Source: Lachnospiraceae bacterium
GTDB taxonomy: Bacteria; Bacillota; Clostridia; Lachnospirales; Lachnospiraceae
DNA: 64,000 nt
NCBI GenBank assembly: GCA_017503735.1
Contig: JAFVSN010000039.1
Location: 24,079-88,078 of the forward strand
Direction: 5' to 3'
Within the stretch, counting starts at the first letter, position 1; each line of letters begins with the position of its first letter. This document shows, in pieces, positions 26,159-34,607 of this stretch. The notes below the pieces were generated by a model. It made no database searches. It saw nothing but the letters and a program-made list of their open reading frames with translations, and was not told the DNA's origin. Both the position numbers and the translations under genes were made by a program.

Positions 26159-26851
26159 TTACTGAACCTTGAAAAAATAGCCAACCCCCCATTTTGTATG
26201 TATATAATCCGGCTCGCTCGGATTCTGTTCAATCTTCTCACGCAATCTTCTTACATGTACATCCACCGTTCTTACATCCCCCGGATACTCGTATCCCCAG
26301 ACAATGTTTAACAGATTTTCTCTGCTGTATACCTTGTTCGGATTGGACATTAAAAGTTCCAAAAGGTCAAACTCCTTCGCCGTCAGGTTAACCTCCAGCC
26401 CCTTTAAGAACACTCTTCTTCCGTCCCGTTCCAAACGGATATCCCCGATGGCAAGTCTGTTCTCGCTATCATTCTGCTCCGTCTGCTTTCTGCTCCGACG
26501 CAAAATGGCCTTAATACGCGCCTTTACTTCCAGAATATTAAACGGCTTTGTAATATAGTCGTCCGCTCCGTACTCCAGACCCATAATCTTATCGATATCC
26601 TCACTTTTTGCGGTCAGCATCATAATCGGCACATCGGAAAACTCTCTGATTTGCTGGCACACCTCAAACCCGGAAAGCTTCGGAAGCATCAAATCCAACA
26701 AAATCACATCGTAAGAATTGGCCTTTGCCGCAGCAACCGCTTCTTCTCCGTCATAAGCGCAGTCCACCAAAAGTCCTTCCTGCTCCAGACTGAACTTAAT
26801 GCCCTTTACAATCAATTTTTCATCGTCTACTACCAAAACTCTCTTGTCCAT
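26159..26851 (-). CDS. OmpR/PhoB-family response regulator
   Basis: 230-aa DNA-binding regulator. The receiver domain has acidic residues at VVDDEK, phospho-acceptor Asp53 in ILLDLMLPK, and K in ITKPFN. The C-terminal winged helix shows LTAKEFDLLELLMSNPNKVY and TVDVHVRRLREKI. It is encoded directly upstream of its kinase. Its position between comEA and comEC is notable, though no evidence in the sequence links it to competence control. Confidence 0.93.
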   Translation of the reverse strand: MDKRVLVVDDEKLIVKGIKFSLEQEGLLVDCAYDGEEAVAAAKANSYDVILLDLMLPKLSGFEVCQQIREFSDVPIMMLTAKSEDIDKIMGLEYGADDYITKPFNILEVKARIKAILRRSRKQTEQNDSENRLAIGDIRLERDGRRVFLKGLEVNLTAKEFDLLELLMSNPNKVYSRENLLNIVWGYEYPGDVRTVDVHVRRLREKIEQNPSEPDYIHTKWGVGYFFKVQ

Positions 26852-26863
26852 GATGTCACCTCG

Positions 26864-27541
26864 TCATTCTGCTACAATAGAATCTTTTATCTGTTCAAAC
26901 ATGGCATCGCCGATGCCGGAAACATTTTTGATTTCCTCTATCTTTTGAAACGGTCCTACTTTTTCCCGATACCGTAAAATCGCCTCAGCCTTTGATTTTC
27001 CTACACCGCTTAACGTCATCAGTTCTTCCGTATCCGCAGTATTGATATTCACCGGTCGTTTCTGCGCTCCGGCACCCGCCTCCCCGTGGGATGCCGTATC
27101 GTTTCCCTTCACACGTTCCTCTACAGAAAGGGCCTTGGTTTCTTCCGTTGTGGGAACATACACTTTTTGACCGTCGGTAAGAACCGCAGCAAGATTGTGA
27201 TAAGCGGTATCCGCTCCTTCGCAAAACCCGCCTGCCGCTTTTATACCGTCAATGACCCGGCTTCCCGCAGGCAACCCATACACCCCCTCATTCTCCACCG
27301 CTCCGCATACATGTACGTAACGCATAGGTTCCGTAGGAACCGTCTCTGCCGTTTCGTTCTCCGGTTCCGGTGTGAAAAGGGGTTGTGTCTGCATCTCTTC
27401 GTTGTTGCTTTGTTCTTCCTGCTTTACCTGCACAATTTCCCTCATCTGCCGGTTCTTTCCGTGCATCCCGAGCCAGACGGTTCCGCAGACCAGCAAAAAG
27501 CATCCCGCAACAACAACTTTTATCCGTTTTCTTTTGTCCAT
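26864..27541 (-). CDS. comEA: ComEA-like DNA receptor (SLBB and helix-hairpin-helix)
   Basis: 225-aa membrane-anchored DNA-binding protein. N-terminal anchor VVVAGCFLLVCGTVWLGMHG, acidic linker, SLBB domain (VHVCGAVENEGVYGLPAGSR), linker, and a C-terminal helix-hairpin-helix pair (VNINTADTEELMTLSGVGKS and IEEIKNVSGIGDAMFEQI). ComEA binds incoming double-stranded DNA and passes it to ComEC, encoded 3.9 kb downstream in the same direction. ATG 27541 with GGAGG is preferred over an upstream start. Confidence 0.92.
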   Translation of the reverse strand: MDKRKRIKVVVAGCFLLVCGTVWLGMHGKNRQMREIVQVKQEEQSNNEEMQTQPLFTPEPENETAETVPTEPMRYVHVCGAVENEGVYGLPAGSRVIDGIKAAGGFCEGADTAYHNLAAVLTDGQKVYVPTTEETKALSVEERVKGNDTASHGEAGAGAQKRPVNINTADTEELMTLSGVGKSKAEAILRYREKVGPFQKIEEIKNVSGIGDAMFEQIKDSIVAE

Positions 27542-27669
27542 ACATCCTCCCGTCAGGGAATGCAACGGACCTATTCTCTCAGCTTCTATTGTAACGGAAC
27601 TTTCCTAAAAAAACAAGTGGTTCCGGCATCAAATTACAGCGATTTCATCAATCTAAACTCATTTTTAAC

Positions 27670-28113
27670 TCACTTTGTTCCGGCAGACTTAAACCAGATT
27701 ACTCCACCCACGGTTACGGCTGCGGCGCAAAGCTTCTGCCAAGAAAAAGGAACCTTTTCCGTTCCGAACAATCCGAAAACTTCAATCAGGTAAGAAGCTA
27801 CCAACTGTGCGGTTACAATAAACATGGCCGACTTTGCCGGTCCCAGAATCGCCACACTTTTGATTACCGTAAATGTAATAAATGCCCCTAAAATTCCGCC
27901 CAGCAAAAAGTACTTCGGGCTTACCTGCAAAAGGGAGCCGATTGCCTTCTCTTTTCCGGAAACGAACCATGCCACCACACAAACCAACAACGCGGAAAAC
28001 TGTACGAAACCGGCGGCGGTCCAGATACTGGTCTGCTTTGTCACCCCCGCATTCCAGACTCCCTGAATGCTCATAAGTGCACCGGATATAATTGCAATGA
28101 GAAATCCTAACAT
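27670..28113 (-). CDS. DMT-superfamily small transporter (YdcZ/DUF606 type)
   Basis: 147-aa protein with about five hydrophobic helices spread over its length (e.g. FLIAIISGALMSIQGVWNAG, LLGGILGAFITFTVIKSVAI). It matches single-repeat YdcZ/DUF606 members of the drug/metabolite transporter superfamily, which usually act as dimers or pairs. No second half is encoded nearby, so a homodimer is likely. Substrate unknown. It is divergent from the plus-strand gene at 28309. Confidence 0.8.
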   Translation of the reverse strand: MLGFLIAIISGALMSIQGVWNAGVTKQTSIWTAAGFVQFSALLVCVVAWFVSGKEKAIGSLLQVSPKYFLLGGILGAFITFTVIKSVAILGPAKSAMFIVTAQLVASYLIEVFGLFGTEKVPFSWQKLCAAAVTVGGVIWFKSAGTK

Positions 28114-28308
28114 AAATCTACCTCCTTATTATCGGAAGTATGTGCACATTTTTTACAAATATTCGGTGAAAAAGGGTTGTATTTCCGCACAAGATATGCC
28201 AAGATAGTAATGAAAATATGCAGAGCAAAAAAGCACCCGGTATTTCGGGAACCATCCGAAACCGTCTGCAAAACAATTCCGCAACAGAATTCTGCGTTGG
28301 AGAGACTC

Positions 28309-29184
28309 ATGAAAAAAACACAGCAAAAAAATCATCTACAATTCAAGACAAAACGTTTTCTGGCAGGGCGGATTCTTGCGCTGCTTCTTTTGTTCTGCCT
28401 TTCTCCCCTTTCCAACGTGTTTTACAGTATGGCGGTAATGGGCGTTTACAGCAAAATGAACGAGAAAACAAGTCTTTTGGCATCGGAAGGAATCAAGCTT
28501 TCCATTCCGGGCGGTCTTTCCACTTTGCACTCCGACTGGTATCCCTTTGTCATGACCTTTGAAGCCAACAGCGGATTTCGAAGCTTTGTGGGGGATTCTT
28601 CTCTTGATTTGACCATTTTGTATAATTTTCCGGCGTTCTCCCCGGTAAAAGGATGCAGCCGGCTTTACGATACAAAATCCCCCTATTACAACAGCTTTTA
28701 CGGCGCTTATCTGGTAAAAGACAAGGACGGCACCCCTTACGGTTTTATCCTCCGGGAGGACGGTTCCTTATACCCGGATGCCGCGGAAGTTGCGGAAGTT
28801 CCGAAATACGACTTTTGGCAGCTGGTCCTCTCCGAATTCGGTCTTACAAGAAAGAATGCCGTTTTTGACTGGAACATTACAGAGATTTCCGAGCCCCTTT
28901 CTTATGCCGGCGAAGATGGTTTTTACCGTATGGATGCCGCCTTGACCGTAAACGGTTCCTCCCACGAATACAACGGGTTTACCCCGTCTTATCTCCAGTA
29001 CGGAAAACCGAATTTTCCGGTTACGGCCCCGTTGGCACCAATACCCATGTACGGCAGACTGTACGGCAAATATTTAGAGGACAAGCAAGTATCTCTCTTT
29101 TACTATATTGTAGCGGCAGATATGGAAGTTTTGGAAGCATGTGATAAAGAAATTCTTTCCAAAAGTTCATTCACTTACCGATAG
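28309..29184 (+). CDS. Uncharacterised membrane-anchored extracytoplasmic protein
   Basis: 291-aa protein, one of only two plus-strand genes. Lys-rich N-terminus, then a single hydrophobic segment (ILALLLLFCLSPLSNVFYSM, ~20-40), then a ~240-residue presumably exported domain rich in Tyr, Ser and Pro (SDWYPFVMTFEANSGFRSFV). ATG 28309 follows GGAGAG; upstream in-frame ATGs lack ribosome sites. No family was recognised. It is flanked by genes on the opposite strand and appears to be monocistronic. Confidence 0.7.
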   Translation: MKKTQQKNHLQFKTKRFLAGRILALLLLFCLSPLSNVFYSMAVMGVYSKMNEKTSLLASEGIKLSIPGGLSTLHSDWYPFVMTFEANSGFRSFVGDSSLDLTILYNFPAFSPVKGCSRLYDTKSPYYNSFYGAYLVKDKDGTPYGFILREDGSLYPDAAEVAEVPKYDFWQLVLSEFGLTRKNAVFDWNITEISEPLSYAGEDGFYRMDAALTVNGSSHEYNGFTPSYLQYGKPNFPVTAPLAPIPMYGRLYGKYLEDKQVSLFYYIVAADMEVLEACDKEILSKSSFTYR

Positions 29185-29242
29185 CCCCATAAGACCTGCC
29201 ATCCCTGGAATTTCCTCCTCCGTCCGATCGCTTCCATCGGTT

Positions 29243-29512
29243 TTACACAAGCTTCTCCCCACCGTAACGCTTCATGATATATGCTTTCACGCTTGCATCC
29301 CGTTCTGCCAGTTTGTTGCAGGCCTCCGCAGCAGTCTTTTTCTTTTCGAGAATCAACGCTTCGTCTGCACCCTCCACTCCAAAGCGCTGCAAATAGCCCT
29401 GAAGACATACATAAACCACATACTCCGGAAGCAACAGTTCTTCATTTCCCGTACTGCTTCTCATATCTGCCAATGCGTCTGCAAGGTCAAGAGATTTCTT
29501 TACCTTATATCT
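29243..29512 (-). pseudogene. Probable C-terminal gene remnant
   Basis: An open frame of ~89 codons with protein-like composition (LADALADMRSSTGNEELL, VVYVCLQGYLQRFGVEGADE, MKRYGGEKLV) but no convincing start codon or ribosome site; it is bounded upstream by TGA. It could be a short gene starting at TTG 29473, but looks more like the end of a truncated gene. Family not recognised. It occupies the otherwise empty 29185-29544 interval. Confidence 0.4.
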
Positions 29513-29544
29513 TCAGTTATTTCACGCAAAAAGTAAACTTCATA

Positions 29545-30192
29545 TTACTTCGTCATCTGACGCTTCCGAAGCACCAGATAACTTCCCAGACACACCGCCG
29601 CACCGAACAACACTCCGCCGAATATCAACAACGCACAATGCATGAAAAACTCATCCGGAAGAAGCAAAATAATCGGGTCGGTGCGGTAATCGAAGATCCA
29701 ATAGTCGTTGTTAAAGAACAATTCATGGAAAATTACAAACACCTGATCCCAAAACAACGCAACCAGAATCCCCAGTACCACCGGCAGACCACAGGACACA
29801 ATAGCGGTCATTTTCAAATACCGGTACTCCTTCTTCTTTGCCATAAACACAATCCCTGCCACTCCGAAAAGCCCGCAAAACACCGCCAGATACTTAAAGA
29901 GATCAAAGATTTCCTTTACCTCTTCAAAATGAATCTTTCCGGTTTCGGACATGGGCAAAGTAGGAAACTCTAAGTTTCCGTCCTTCCAAGCCATGTTATA
30001 GTCGATAAGTGCATCGTAATTTTCACGAATCTCCGCTTCGGAATACCCGGAATACGCCGAAATCCCAAGGGTCTCCATATCATGATAATAAAGCGGCCGG
30101 AACGCTAACGTTCCCACTACGGAACTCCCGATGATCGCTAATGTCAACACCAGGGCCAGGCCCGCCTGTGCCCACCAAAGTCCTTTTTTCAT
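29545..30192 (-). CDS. TIGR01906-family integral membrane protein
   Basis: 215-aa protein with an N-terminal helix (AQAGLALVLTLAIIGSSVVG), an exported loop containing ENYDALIDYNMAW and HFEEVKEIFDLFKYL, and three more helices ending in LRKRQMTK. This layout and the Y-x-x-L-I-x-Y-N motif fit the TIGR01906 family of unknown function, common in Firmicutes. The gene is followed at a short distance by a gene remnant. Role unknown. Confidence 0.75.
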   Translation of the reverse strand: MKKGLWWAQAGLALVLTLAIIGSSVVGTLAFRPLYYHDMETLGISAYSGYSEAEIRENYDALIDYNMAWKDGNLEFPTLPMSETGKIHFEEVKEIFDLFKYLAVFCGLFGVAGIVFMAKKKEYRYLKMTAIVSCGLPVVLGILVALFWDQVFVIFHELFFNNDYWIFDYRTDPIILLLPDEFFMHCALLIFGGVLFGAAVCLGSYLVLRKRQMTK

Positions 30193-30290
30193 ACCGTTTC
30201 CTTTCCCTGTCTCTCTCCTTAATAAAGAGCTGTCGCACGAACAAACAAGCTCTCACTCATTCAGCTCTTGCGTTTAGTATACTCTAGAAT

Positions 30291-30482
30291 AAAGATAGTT
30301 GCGGCTACATGATATATTTTTCGAATTTGTCCGAAGGACCGCGTTTTTAGCTGAGTCGAAATCACCTCTTAACGGTTCTAAGTCTCGAGGCCACACCCGA
30401 GAGACGTTTAGAACCGGTTAGAGGAAGTTTGACGAAGCGTTGCGCTTTGAGAAAAATAAATCATGTAGCCGCAACTATCTTA
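30291..30482. mobile_element. 192-bp MITE with 32-bp terminal inverted repeats
   Basis: Ends AAAGATAGTTGCGGCTACAT and, on the other strand, TAAGATAGTTGCGGCTACAT continue for 32 bp with 30 matches. The element is flanked by identical 8-bp TCTAGAAT copies (30283-30290 and 30483-30490), the expected target-site duplication. Inside is a second hairpin (CCTCTTAACGGTTCTAA against TTAGAACCGGTTAGAGG). It encodes no protein. The insertion point lies within a loop flanked by GCTCTTGCGTTT (30264-30275) and AAACGCAAGAGC (30496-30507). The mobilising transposase is not in this window. Confidence 0.8.
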
Positions 30483-30556
30483 TCTAGAATCCTCCAAACG
30501 CAAGAGCGGGGCTTCGCATTTGCTCGTGTGACACGAGCCCTTCCCTATTATAAAAC

Positions 30557-30593
30557 AAAGCGTCCTTCCATTGCAAGGATGGAAAGACGCTTT
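30557..30593 (-). terminator. Terminator of the ABC exporter operon
   Basis: Minus-strand hairpin AAAGCGTC...CCAT with ATGG...GACGCTTT and a TGCAA-type loop, followed by GTTTTAT. It lies downstream of dispersed element B, which is therefore probably in the exporter transcript's 3' untranslated region. Confidence 0.75.
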
Positions 30594-30610
30594 CTCTTAA
30601 TTTTATTCGC

Positions 30611-30749
30611 GCGTGTAGTCCCGGGGTCCTTCGGACCTTACCCCCACCTCGCGGCCAATGCCGCTCGGTCGTGGGCGCGTTCGCATGACTTTGCAACTGT
30701 CCGGAAGCAAGCTTCCACAGTTGCTTGCATGCTCACTTTGCCTACACGC
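30611..30749. repeat. Dispersed structured element, copy B
   Basis: A 139-bp element closed by GCGTGTAG and CTACACGC. It shares its core and 3' arm with copy A (19111-19290). Hairpins: GGTCC/GGACC, GCGGC/GCCGC, and a bulged hairpin with ACTGT/ACAGT below and GGAAG/CTTCC above loop CAAG. It starts 4 bp beyond the exporter stop codon. Confidence 0.75.
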
Positions 30750-30752
30750 ATA

Positions 30753-32666
30753 TTAGGTCGCGATACCCGCAAACTGGTTCTGATACAGTTTTGCGTACTC
30801 GCCGTTTTTCGCTAACAGTTCATCGTGGTTGCCTTCCTCTACGATGACACCGCCCTTTAATACCACAATCTTATCCGCATCCCGAATGGTAGACAAACGA
30901 TGCGCAATAATCAGGCTGGTACGGTTCTTCATGAGAGCAAGCATTGCCTGCTGGATGTGCATCTCGGTACGGGTATCAACGTTGGAGGTTGCTTCATCCA
31001 GAATCAAAATCTGCGGATTTGCAATAACCGCACGGGCAATGGCAAGAAGCTGACGCTGTCCTTGGGATAAGTTGCTTCCGCCTTCCGTCAGCACCGTATC
31101 GTAGCCGTCCGGCAAACGATTGATAAACTTATCCGCCTTGGCGGTCTTTGCCGCAAACTTAATCTCCTCTTCCGTAGCATCCGGATTTCCGTAGCGGATA
31201 TTGGCACGGATAGTATCCGCAAACAATACCGTATCCTGCAATACAATCGCGATGGAATCACGAAGGGTTTTCTTCGGAATCTCCGTAATATTCATGTTGT
31301 CCACATAAATCTTTCCGCCGTCCAGCTCGTAGAACCGGGTCAACAGATTTACAATCGTAGTCTTACCGGAACCGGTAGCACCGACAATTGCGATTCTCTG
31401 TCCCTTCTTTACGGAAAGATCAAGACCCTTAAGCACCGGTTCATCCGGCACATACCCGAAGCGGATATCTTCAAATTCGATATTACCCTGAATCTGGCTT
31501 GCCTCTACGTCAAGCGTTCCTTCATCAATTTCATTCGGCGTATCCATAATCTCGAAAATACGCTCCGCACCGGCTAACGCGGTCATAATGGACGCGTACT
31601 GGTTTGCAATCTGGTTAATCGGATGATTAAACTTCTTGGAATACTGGAGCATTGCCTGAATATCACCTGGGGTCATACGACCGCCTTTTACCATAAAGAA
31701 GATACCGAAGGCTGCTACCAATACATACTGTAAGTTTCCGAGGAAGTTCATGCACGGTCCCATAATGGAACCGAACACTCTGGACTTAATGCTGGTCTTA
31801 CGAAGTCCCTCGCTGATTTCGTTAAATCGTTCAATGGACTCCCCTTCCTTTCCGTAAGCCACAACCGTCTTATAGCCGATCACCATTTCTTCCACTTCTC
31901 CGTTTAACTTACCCAGTAACATCTGCTGCTCCACAAAGTAACGGCGCATGAACTTTGCCAGCTTCGCGGAAACAAGCAGGGTAAGCGGTACGGTAACAAA
32001 GGCTACCAGCGTTACAATCACATTACAGCGAAGCATGAAGAACAACGCTCCGAAGAAGGTTAAAATACTGGAAAACAGTGACGCAATGGACTGGGAAACC
32101 GCATTGGACACATTTTCCACGTCATTGGTCATACGGGACATCAAATCACCGTGACGGCGGTTATCTGTCTCCGCAATGGATAAGCGGCTGATTTTTGCGA
32201 ACAGGTCGTTCCGCATTGCATAAACCGTATCCTGCGAAATCTTTGCGGACAAAATACTTTGCAAATAAGTAAAACCCGCACTGAATGCAAACAAAAGAAT
32301 CATCTTAAGCAAAATCTGCTTTAAACTTTCAAAGTCTACTACAAACTTTTTATCTACCAGACGAATGGTATCGATTGCCTGGCCCTGTAAGGTCGGTCCG
32401 AACAAATCAAGAATCGTCACCGCACTCATGGTAAGTAACAGTGCAAGCAAAAAGTATTTACTTCTGCCGATGACCTTTACAAGACGAAGCAACGTCTTTC
32501 CGGTATTCTTCGGCTTTTCCTTATTGAGGCGGGCACCCATCATTCCTCCCGGGCCTCCTCTGCGTCCTCCCGGTCCGAAGCCCGGTCCCGGACGTCCCTG
32601 TGTCATTCCCTGTGCCGGCATGCCTTTCGGCGGCTGCCCCTGTGGCGGTCTGTTCTGATTACTCAT
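30753..32666 (-). CDS. ABC exporter subunit (heterodimer, canonical ATPase)
   Basis: 637-aa fused membrane-ATPase half-transporter. A Pro/Gly/Met-rich, probably disordered N-terminus (~1-45) precedes six helices (from ~60) and an ATPase domain with Walker A GATGSGKTT, signature LSQGQ and Walker B ILILDEATSNVD, including the catalytic Glu. Start at ATG 32666 behind AAGGAGG, overlapping the upstream gene end by 8 bp. With that gene it forms a heterodimeric multidrug or lipid exporter of the BmrCD/LmrCD kind. Substrate unknown. Confidence 0.92.
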   Translation of the reverse strand: MSNQNRPPQGQPPKGMPAQGMTQGRPGPGFGPGGRRGGPGGMMGARLNKEKPKNTGKTLLRLVKVIGRSKYFLLALLLTMSAVTILDLFGPTLQGQAIDTIRLVDKKFVVDFESLKQILLKMILLFAFSAGFTYLQSILSAKISQDTVYAMRNDLFAKISRLSIAETDNRRHGDLMSRMTNDVENVSNAVSQSIASLFSSILTFFGALFFMLRCNVIVTLVAFVTVPLTLLVSAKLAKFMRRYFVEQQMLLGKLNGEVEEMVIGYKTVVAYGKEGESIERFNEISEGLRKTSIKSRVFGSIMGPCMNFLGNLQYVLVAAFGIFFMVKGGRMTPGDIQAMLQYSKKFNHPINQIANQYASIMTALAGAERIFEIMDTPNEIDEGTLDVEASQIQGNIEFEDIRFGYVPDEPVLKGLDLSVKKGQRIAIVGATGSGKTTIVNLLTRFYELDGGKIYVDNMNITEIPKKTLRDSIAIVLQDTVLFADTIRANIRYGNPDATEEEIKFAAKTAKADKFINRLPDGYDTVLTEGGSNLSQGQRQLLAIARAVIANPQILILDEATSNVDTRTEMHIQQAMLALMKNRTSLIIAHRLSTIRDADKIVVLKGGVIVEEGNHDELLAKNGEYAKLYQNQFAGIAT

Positions 32667-34410
32667 TTGCAGCACCTCCTTCCATATATGCACCGGACTT
32701 CATCTGAGAATCATAAATGTCACGGTACGTCTCACTGCACTGCAACAACTCTTCATGGGTTCCGCAATGCAGGATGGTTCCTTCTTCCAAAACAGCGATA
32801 CGGTCTGCCTGTTTCACACTGGCAATACGCTGTGCAATCATAATAATCGTGGTATCATCAAGCTTCTCCTTTAAAGCACGTTGAAGCTTTCCTTCCGTCA
32901 CAAGGTCGAGGGCGGAAGTGGAGTCATCTAAAATCAACACCTCCGGCTTACGAAGCATGGCTCGTGCAATGGACACTCTCTGCTTCTGACCGCCGGAAAG
33001 GGATGCACCCTTTTCCGCAATATAGGTATCATATTGTTCATTGAACCCCTCGATGAAATCCGCCGCCTGGGCAATGGCAGCCGCTTCCTTGATTTCCTCT
33101 ATGGTTGCTTCCGGATTACCCCAACGGATATTGTTGGCTACCGTATCAGAGAAGAGTTCACTCTTTTGCATCACATAACCGATTTTCTCACGAAGGGCGG
33201 TCAAATCATATTCCTTTACATCTACTCCGTCCAAAAGAACGGTTCCTTCCGTCGCATCGTAAAAACGCGGCAGAAGATTTACAAGGGAAGTTTTACCGCA
33301 ACCGGTGGCACCGATAATGGCAAGAGTCTCTCCCTGCTTGATTTTTAAATTGATATCCCGAAGCACCGGATCACCCTGGGTTCCCGGATAACGGAAGGAT
33401 ACATTTTTAAACTCAACGGTTGCCTTTCCGGTTCCTTCTTTCACAGATCCTCCCTCGATTACCGGGTCCGCATCAATCACTTCGTTAATACGTCCTGCGG
33501 AAGCCATGGCACGGGATACGGACTGGAACATCATGGAAACCATCATGACAGACATCAAAATCTGGGTTACATAGTTAATCGCTGCCATAATGGAGCCGGT
33601 GGTCATCCCTGCATTTTCGATATGTATCTGGAAACCGCCGATGTAAATAATCGCAATTACCGCAAAGTTCATCACCAATGTAATAACCGGTCCGAACAAA
33701 GCCATAATCTTTAATACCTTAAAGTTTGTTCCGCGAAGTTCGTCATTGACTCCTTCAAAACGCTTGATTTCGTAATCTTCCTGTCCGTAAGCCTTTACCA
33801 CTCTGGCACCGCCTACATTTTCCTGTACTACGGAATTTACCTTGTCGAGTTTTTTCTGTACCACGGAAAACAACGGGGTTGCCTTCATAAGAATAAAGGT
33901 CACCATGATAATCATCACCGGAAGGGCACATGCAAGCACTGCACCGAAGCTTAAATCCAGCGTCAGCATCATCAAGGCTCCGCCGATAAAAAACATAGGG
34001 GCACGGACACACATGCGAAGCAACATCTCCACAAACTCCACCACCATGGCAATGTCGTTGGTCATACGGGTTACCAAAGAACCGGTAGTAAAATCGTCTG
34101 TCTGTTCAATGGAAAGCGACATTACCTTTTTGTACGCATGCACACGTAAATCTTTACCAAAGCTCTGGGCTGCTCTTGCCGCCGTATAGGCACAAAACAC
34201 ACCGAAAAATCCGCCTACAAGAACAATGATCAGCATCAAAATGCCGGTACGGATCACATAACCCATGTCTCCGTTTTCAAGCCCTCTGTCCACAATACCG
34301 GACATCAGCTTCGGTTGCAACAAATCCGCAAACACTTCTCCCATCATCATGAGCGGAGAAATCACTGCGAAAAACCAGTAGGGTTTCAAAAACCGAAATA
34401 ATTTTTTCAT
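32659..34410 (-). CDS. ABC exporter subunit (heterodimer, degenerate ATPase site)
   Basis: 583-aa half-transporter: six helices (PYWFFAVISPLMMMGEV onward), Walker A GATGCGKTS, signature LSGGQKQRVS, and Walker B VLILDDSTSALD, where Asp replaces the catalytic Glu. Such an asymmetric pair, one canonical and one weakened ATP site, is typical of heterodimeric exporters. It is the first gene of the operon. The upstream gap (34411-34607) holds the previous gene's terminator. Confidence 0.92.
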   Translation of the reverse strand: MKKLFRFLKPYWFFAVISPLMMMGEVFADLLQPKLMSGIVDRGLENGDMGYVIRTGILMLIIVLVGGFFGVFCAYTAARAAQSFGKDLRVHAYKKVMSLSIEQTDDFTTGSLVTRMTNDIAMVVEFVEMLLRMCVRAPMFFIGGALMMLTLDLSFGAVLACALPVMIIMVTFILMKATPLFSVVQKKLDKVNSVVQENVGGARVVKAYGQEDYEIKRFEGVNDELRGTNFKVLKIMALFGPVITLVMNFAVIAIIYIGGFQIHIENAGMTTGSIMAAINYVTQILMSVMMVSMMFQSVSRAMASAGRINEVIDADPVIEGGSVKEGTGKATVEFKNVSFRYPGTQGDPVLRDINLKIKQGETLAIIGATGCGKTSLVNLLPRFYDATEGTVLLDGVDVKEYDLTALREKIGYVMQKSELFSDTVANNIRWGNPEATIEEIKEAAAIAQAADFIEGFNEQYDTYIAEKGASLSGGQKQRVSIARAMLRKPEVLILDDSTSALDLVTEGKLQRALKEKLDDTTIIMIAQRIASVKQADRIAVLEEGTILHCGTHEELLQCSETYRDIYDSQMKSGAYMEGGAANE

Positions 34411-34529
34411 CTTCCTCTCCTCCTTTACCTTTTTTGCTTCTTTACATCTTGTGAATCAAAAAAGTTTACGCCAACAAACAAAAAACGTTGCACGAAACCA
34501 ATTAATTAGAATTATAACTCACACAAAAA

Positions 34530-34570
34530 AATAAGTCAAGGAACAGACTCTGTCTATTCTGTGACTTATT
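34530..34570 (-). terminator. Terminator after the GGDEF gene
   Basis: Minus-strand hairpin AATAAGTCA...TGACTTATT with inner GACAGA/TCTGTT pairing, followed by TTTTTTG, 38 bp after the stop codon at 34608. Confidence 0.8.
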
Positions 34571-34607
34571 TGTGAATTCTTTTCAGTTTTCTCCCTATAA
34601 GAAAAAC

